A stretch of 64,000 nt of DNA. Source: Bacillota bacterium (GTDB taxonomy: Bacteria; Bacillota; Clostridia; Christensenellales; JAEXRW01). This document shows positions 62,231 through 64,000 of the stretch, one piece after another. The stretch spans positions 1 to 64,000 of the forward strand of contig JAEXRW010000031.1 of assembly GCA_023454175.1 (NCBI GenBank). The letters are read 5' to 3'. Positions within the stretch are counted from its first letter, which is position 1. Every line of letters starts with the position of its first letter. The position numbers were made by a program, and so were the translations under genes. The notes beneath the pieces are model-generated. The model ran no database searches, was not told the DNA's origin, and saw nothing but the letters and a program-made list of their open reading frames with translations.

Positions 62231-63124
62231 TCAATCCCTTTTGGATTCCTCCCATCCTTTTTCCATCGCGGCCGCCCTGTCTCTGGCGCTTGCCGTACAG
62301 GCCAGACCGCCTTCCGATGTCTCCTTGAGGGAAGGGTGCATGCACCGCCCGATACTTTTCATTGCGTCCAGCACTTCGTCCGCGGGTACCATGCTCTCCA
62401 TGCCGGCCAGCACCATGTGGGCCGCCGCCAGCGCGTGCACCGCGCTGTCCGCATTTCGTTTCACGCACGGGCACTCCACGATCCCCGCCACCGGATCGCA
62501 TACAAGGCCCAGTAATCCTTTGATAGCGATAGCCAGTGCATCTGCCGCCTGCCGCGGCGTCCCGCCCTTCATCTCGGTGAATGCCGCGGCCGCCATCCCC
62601 GCCGCAGAGCCGCATTCCGCCTGGCACCCGCATTCCGCGCCCGAAAGGGATGCCCGCTTTGCGATCACGGCCCCCATCGCGCCCGCGCAAAAGAGGCCCA
62701 GCACGGCTTTTTGTTCCGGGATACCTTCCATCTCCATGGCTGGCAGGATCACCCCCGGCAGCACGCCGCATGAGCCGGCCGTGGGCGCCGCCACGATCTT
62801 TCCCATTTTCGCGTTGCATTCCGCCACCGCGATGGATACCGCGATGGAACGGGTATATACGTTCTGCGGGATCGTGCCGTTTGCCATGGCAGCCTGGACC
62901 TTCGCTGCGTCTCCGCCTGCCAGTCCGCTCGCCGTCCGTTTGGTTTTGGAAAAACCGAAATCGGCCGCCTCCTGCATGATGCGCAGCCGCTCCGCCATTT
63001 CGTCATAGACTTCCTGTTCGTTCCGTTCCGAGGCCGCCGCCTGGCTCAGGAGTGCGTGTTCCCCGATGCTCCTGCCCGCCTTTTCCGCGGCGCTCACCAG
63101 TTCTTGGATGGAATTGAAGGCCAT
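62231..63124 (-). CDS. sdaAA: L-serine dehydratase, iron-sulphur-dependent, alpha subunit
   Basis: Deaminates L-serine to pyruvate and ammonia. 297 residues. APTAGSCGVLPGVILP with one cluster Cys, CGCQAECGSAAGMAAAAF, and the C-terminal VECPCVKRNADSAV segment provide the 4Fe-4S ligands. ATG start. 14 bp downstream of the beta subunit gene; the two subunits form the clostridial enzyme. Confidence 0.96.
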   Translation of the reverse strand: MAFNSIQELVSAAEKAGRSIGEHALLSQAAASERNEQEVYDEMAERLRIMQEAADFGFSKTKRTASGLAGGDAAKVQAAMANGTIPQNVYTRSIAVSIAVAECNAKMGKIVAAPTAGSCGVLPGVILPAMEMEGIPEQKAVLGLFCAGAMGAVIAKRASLSGAECGCQAECGSAAGMAAAAFTEMKGGTPRQAADALAIAIKGLLGLVCDPVAGIVECPCVKRNADSAVHALAAAHMVLAGMESMVPADEVLDAMKSIGRCMHPSLKETSEGGLACTASARDRAAAMEKGWEESKRD

Positions 63125-63138
63125 TTCATTCGTTCTCC

Positions 63139-63798
63139 TTACACGGGTGTGATATGCATGACGTTTGAGATGTTCGGCAGGGTTTTCAGTTCCCCTGTGA
63201 TGGCTTCATCCACGGCTTCATCGGATTCTATCACGGTCACCGCTTCGCCGTGTTTTTCGTTCCTGTACACGCGCATGTACGCGATATTGATCTTGTTCCG
63301 GGCCAGCACGCCGGCTACCTCCGCCACCACGCCCGGATAATCCTTCTGGTTGATCACGAGGGTATGGTATTCCCCCGTGAATTCCACATTGGCGCCGTTG
63401 ACCGCCGTGATCTTCACCCTTCCCCCGCCGATGGAGCATCCCAGCACTTCGATAGCCATGCCTGCTTTGCCCGTCAATTGGATGCGTGCGGTGTTGGGAT
63501 GCAGGTCCTCGTCCACCGCAGTGGACAGTTTTACCCTGATACCCTTTTCTGCGGCGATCTCCCGGCTTTCACGTACGCGCGTGTCGTCGCATGCAAAGCC
63601 CAGCAGTCCCGCGATGATCGCCTTGTCCGTGCCATGCCCCTGCCCCGTACGCGCGAAGGAACCGTACAGTACGATATTGGCGCTTTTGATCTCTTCGCCC
63701 AGCGCCATCCTGGCGATGCGCCCCAGACGCACCGCGCCTGCCGTGTGGGAACTGGAAGGTCCTATCATGACCGGCCCGATGATCTCAAAGATATCCAA
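63139..63798 (-). CDS. sdaAB: L-serine dehydratase, iron-sulphur-dependent, beta subunit
   Basis: 219 residues. FEIIGPVMIGPSSSHTAGAVRLGRIAR and YGSFARTGQGHGTDKAIIAGLLG are the family signatures; a C-terminal ACT domain (LVINQKDYPGVVAEVAGVLA, ~145-219) probably senses serine. Start TTG with AGGTG 10 nt upstream. First gene of sdaAB-sdaAA, with a promoter at 63844-63871. Confidence 0.96.
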   Translation of the reverse strand: MDIFEIIGPVMIGPSSSHTAGAVRLGRIARMALGEEIKSANIVLYGSFARTGQGHGTDKAIIAGLLGFACDDTRVRESREIAAEKGIRVKLSTAVDEDLHPNTARIQLTGKAGMAIEVLGCSIGGGRVKITAVNGANVEFTGEYHTLVINQKDYPGVVAEVAGVLARNKINIAYMRVYRNEKHGEAVTVIESDEAVDEAITGELKTLPNISNVMHITPV

Positions 63799-63843
63799 AT
63801 CACATATTCACCTGCCCCGGAAAAAGTCGATCTCACGCATTAT

Positions 63844-63871
63844 ATTATACCAACAAATCGGCAATTACCAA
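63844..63871 (-). promoter_or_regulatory. Promoter of sdaAB-sdaAA
   Basis: Minus strand TTGGTA (63866-63871), 16-bp spacer, TATAAT (63844-63849). Confidence 0.5.
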
Positions 63872-63898
63872 TCCCGGTATACCCAGTCGTCAGCATGA

Positions 63899-64000
63899 TT
63901 TTCGAAAAGAAAGATATGCCCGGCACTGAAAGGGTCAGAGGGAGCCATTTTTATCTCCCCAGGCTGTCAGATAACCCATCGTTTAATACGCATGAAGGGA
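63899..64000. other. Right-edge intergenic fragment
   Basis: About 100 bp to the window edge with no recognisable gene start or structure. Confidence 0.4.

Overview
The window looks like a chromosomal segment of a moderately high-GC, endospore-forming member of the class Clostridia (Firmicutes/Bacillota). The evidence is the gene content (spoVT, spoVG, spoIIE, an alpha/beta-type SASP, a SleB-like spore cortex hydrolase) and gene order. The run mazG / SpoVB-like flippase / spoVT / PrsA-like foldase / mfd / pth / glmU / spoVG, followed by ftsH / hpt / tilS / spoIIE, is the same neighbourhood that surrounds purR-spoVG-glmU-prs-pth-mfd-spoVT and spoIIE-tilS-hpt-ftsH in Bacillus subtilis. Most genes are on the minus strand. 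No rRNA, tRNA, CRISPR array or recognisable transposase gene was seen.

Layout. 1-11.2 kb: transcription/translation core (tuf fragment, fusA, rpsG, rpsL, an L7Ae-family protein, rpoC, rpoB), with strong promoters before rpoB and between rpoC and the L7Ae gene. 11.3-23.4 kb: small envelope and hypothetical genes, a YacL-type PIN/TRAM membrane protein, radA, a fused ispDF, rqcP, a GNAT, HU, mazG and a flippase. 23.4-24.4 kb: a 1-kb hairpin-rich gap. 24.4-42.9 kb: spoVT to spoIIE, i.e. cell-wall precursor synthesis (glmU, murC), transcription-coupled repair, nucleotide metabolism and sporulation control. 43-52.5 kb: accessory region with a low-GC DUF4275-like gene, a TelA / vWA-binding-protein / membrane-protein operon, a glycosyltransferase, and two tandem secreted NlpC/P60-like hydrolases. 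52.6-58.6 kb: a two-component system with two exported proteins downstream, a TfoX-C protein, and a divergent GT2/GtrA pair. 58.6-63.8 kb: a small membrane protein behind three tandem LexA boxes, a C45-type acyltransferase, SleB, SASP and L-serine dehydratase (sdaAB, sdaAA).

Most unusual points. (1) spoVG and mfd both lack any ATG/GTG/TTG at their conserved N-terminus and appear to start at AUC behind good Shine-Dalgarno sequences. About 20 of 51 complete genes use a non-ATG start. (2) A dispersed non-coding repeat occurs four times, always just 3' of a minus-strand gene and always bracketed by two terminator-like hairpins. One copy is split by about 450 bp of hairpin-rich DNA. (3) Three LexA boxes at an exact 16-bp period precede a 108-residue membrane-anchored protein, a candidate SOS division inhibitor. 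(4) A possible plus-strand small RNA lies antisense to the rpoB promoter and leader. (5) A TelA / vWA-substrate-binding fusion / XpaC-like operon has no clear function.

All coordinates and motifs were read by eye. Family names rest on recognised motifs, not on database searches.
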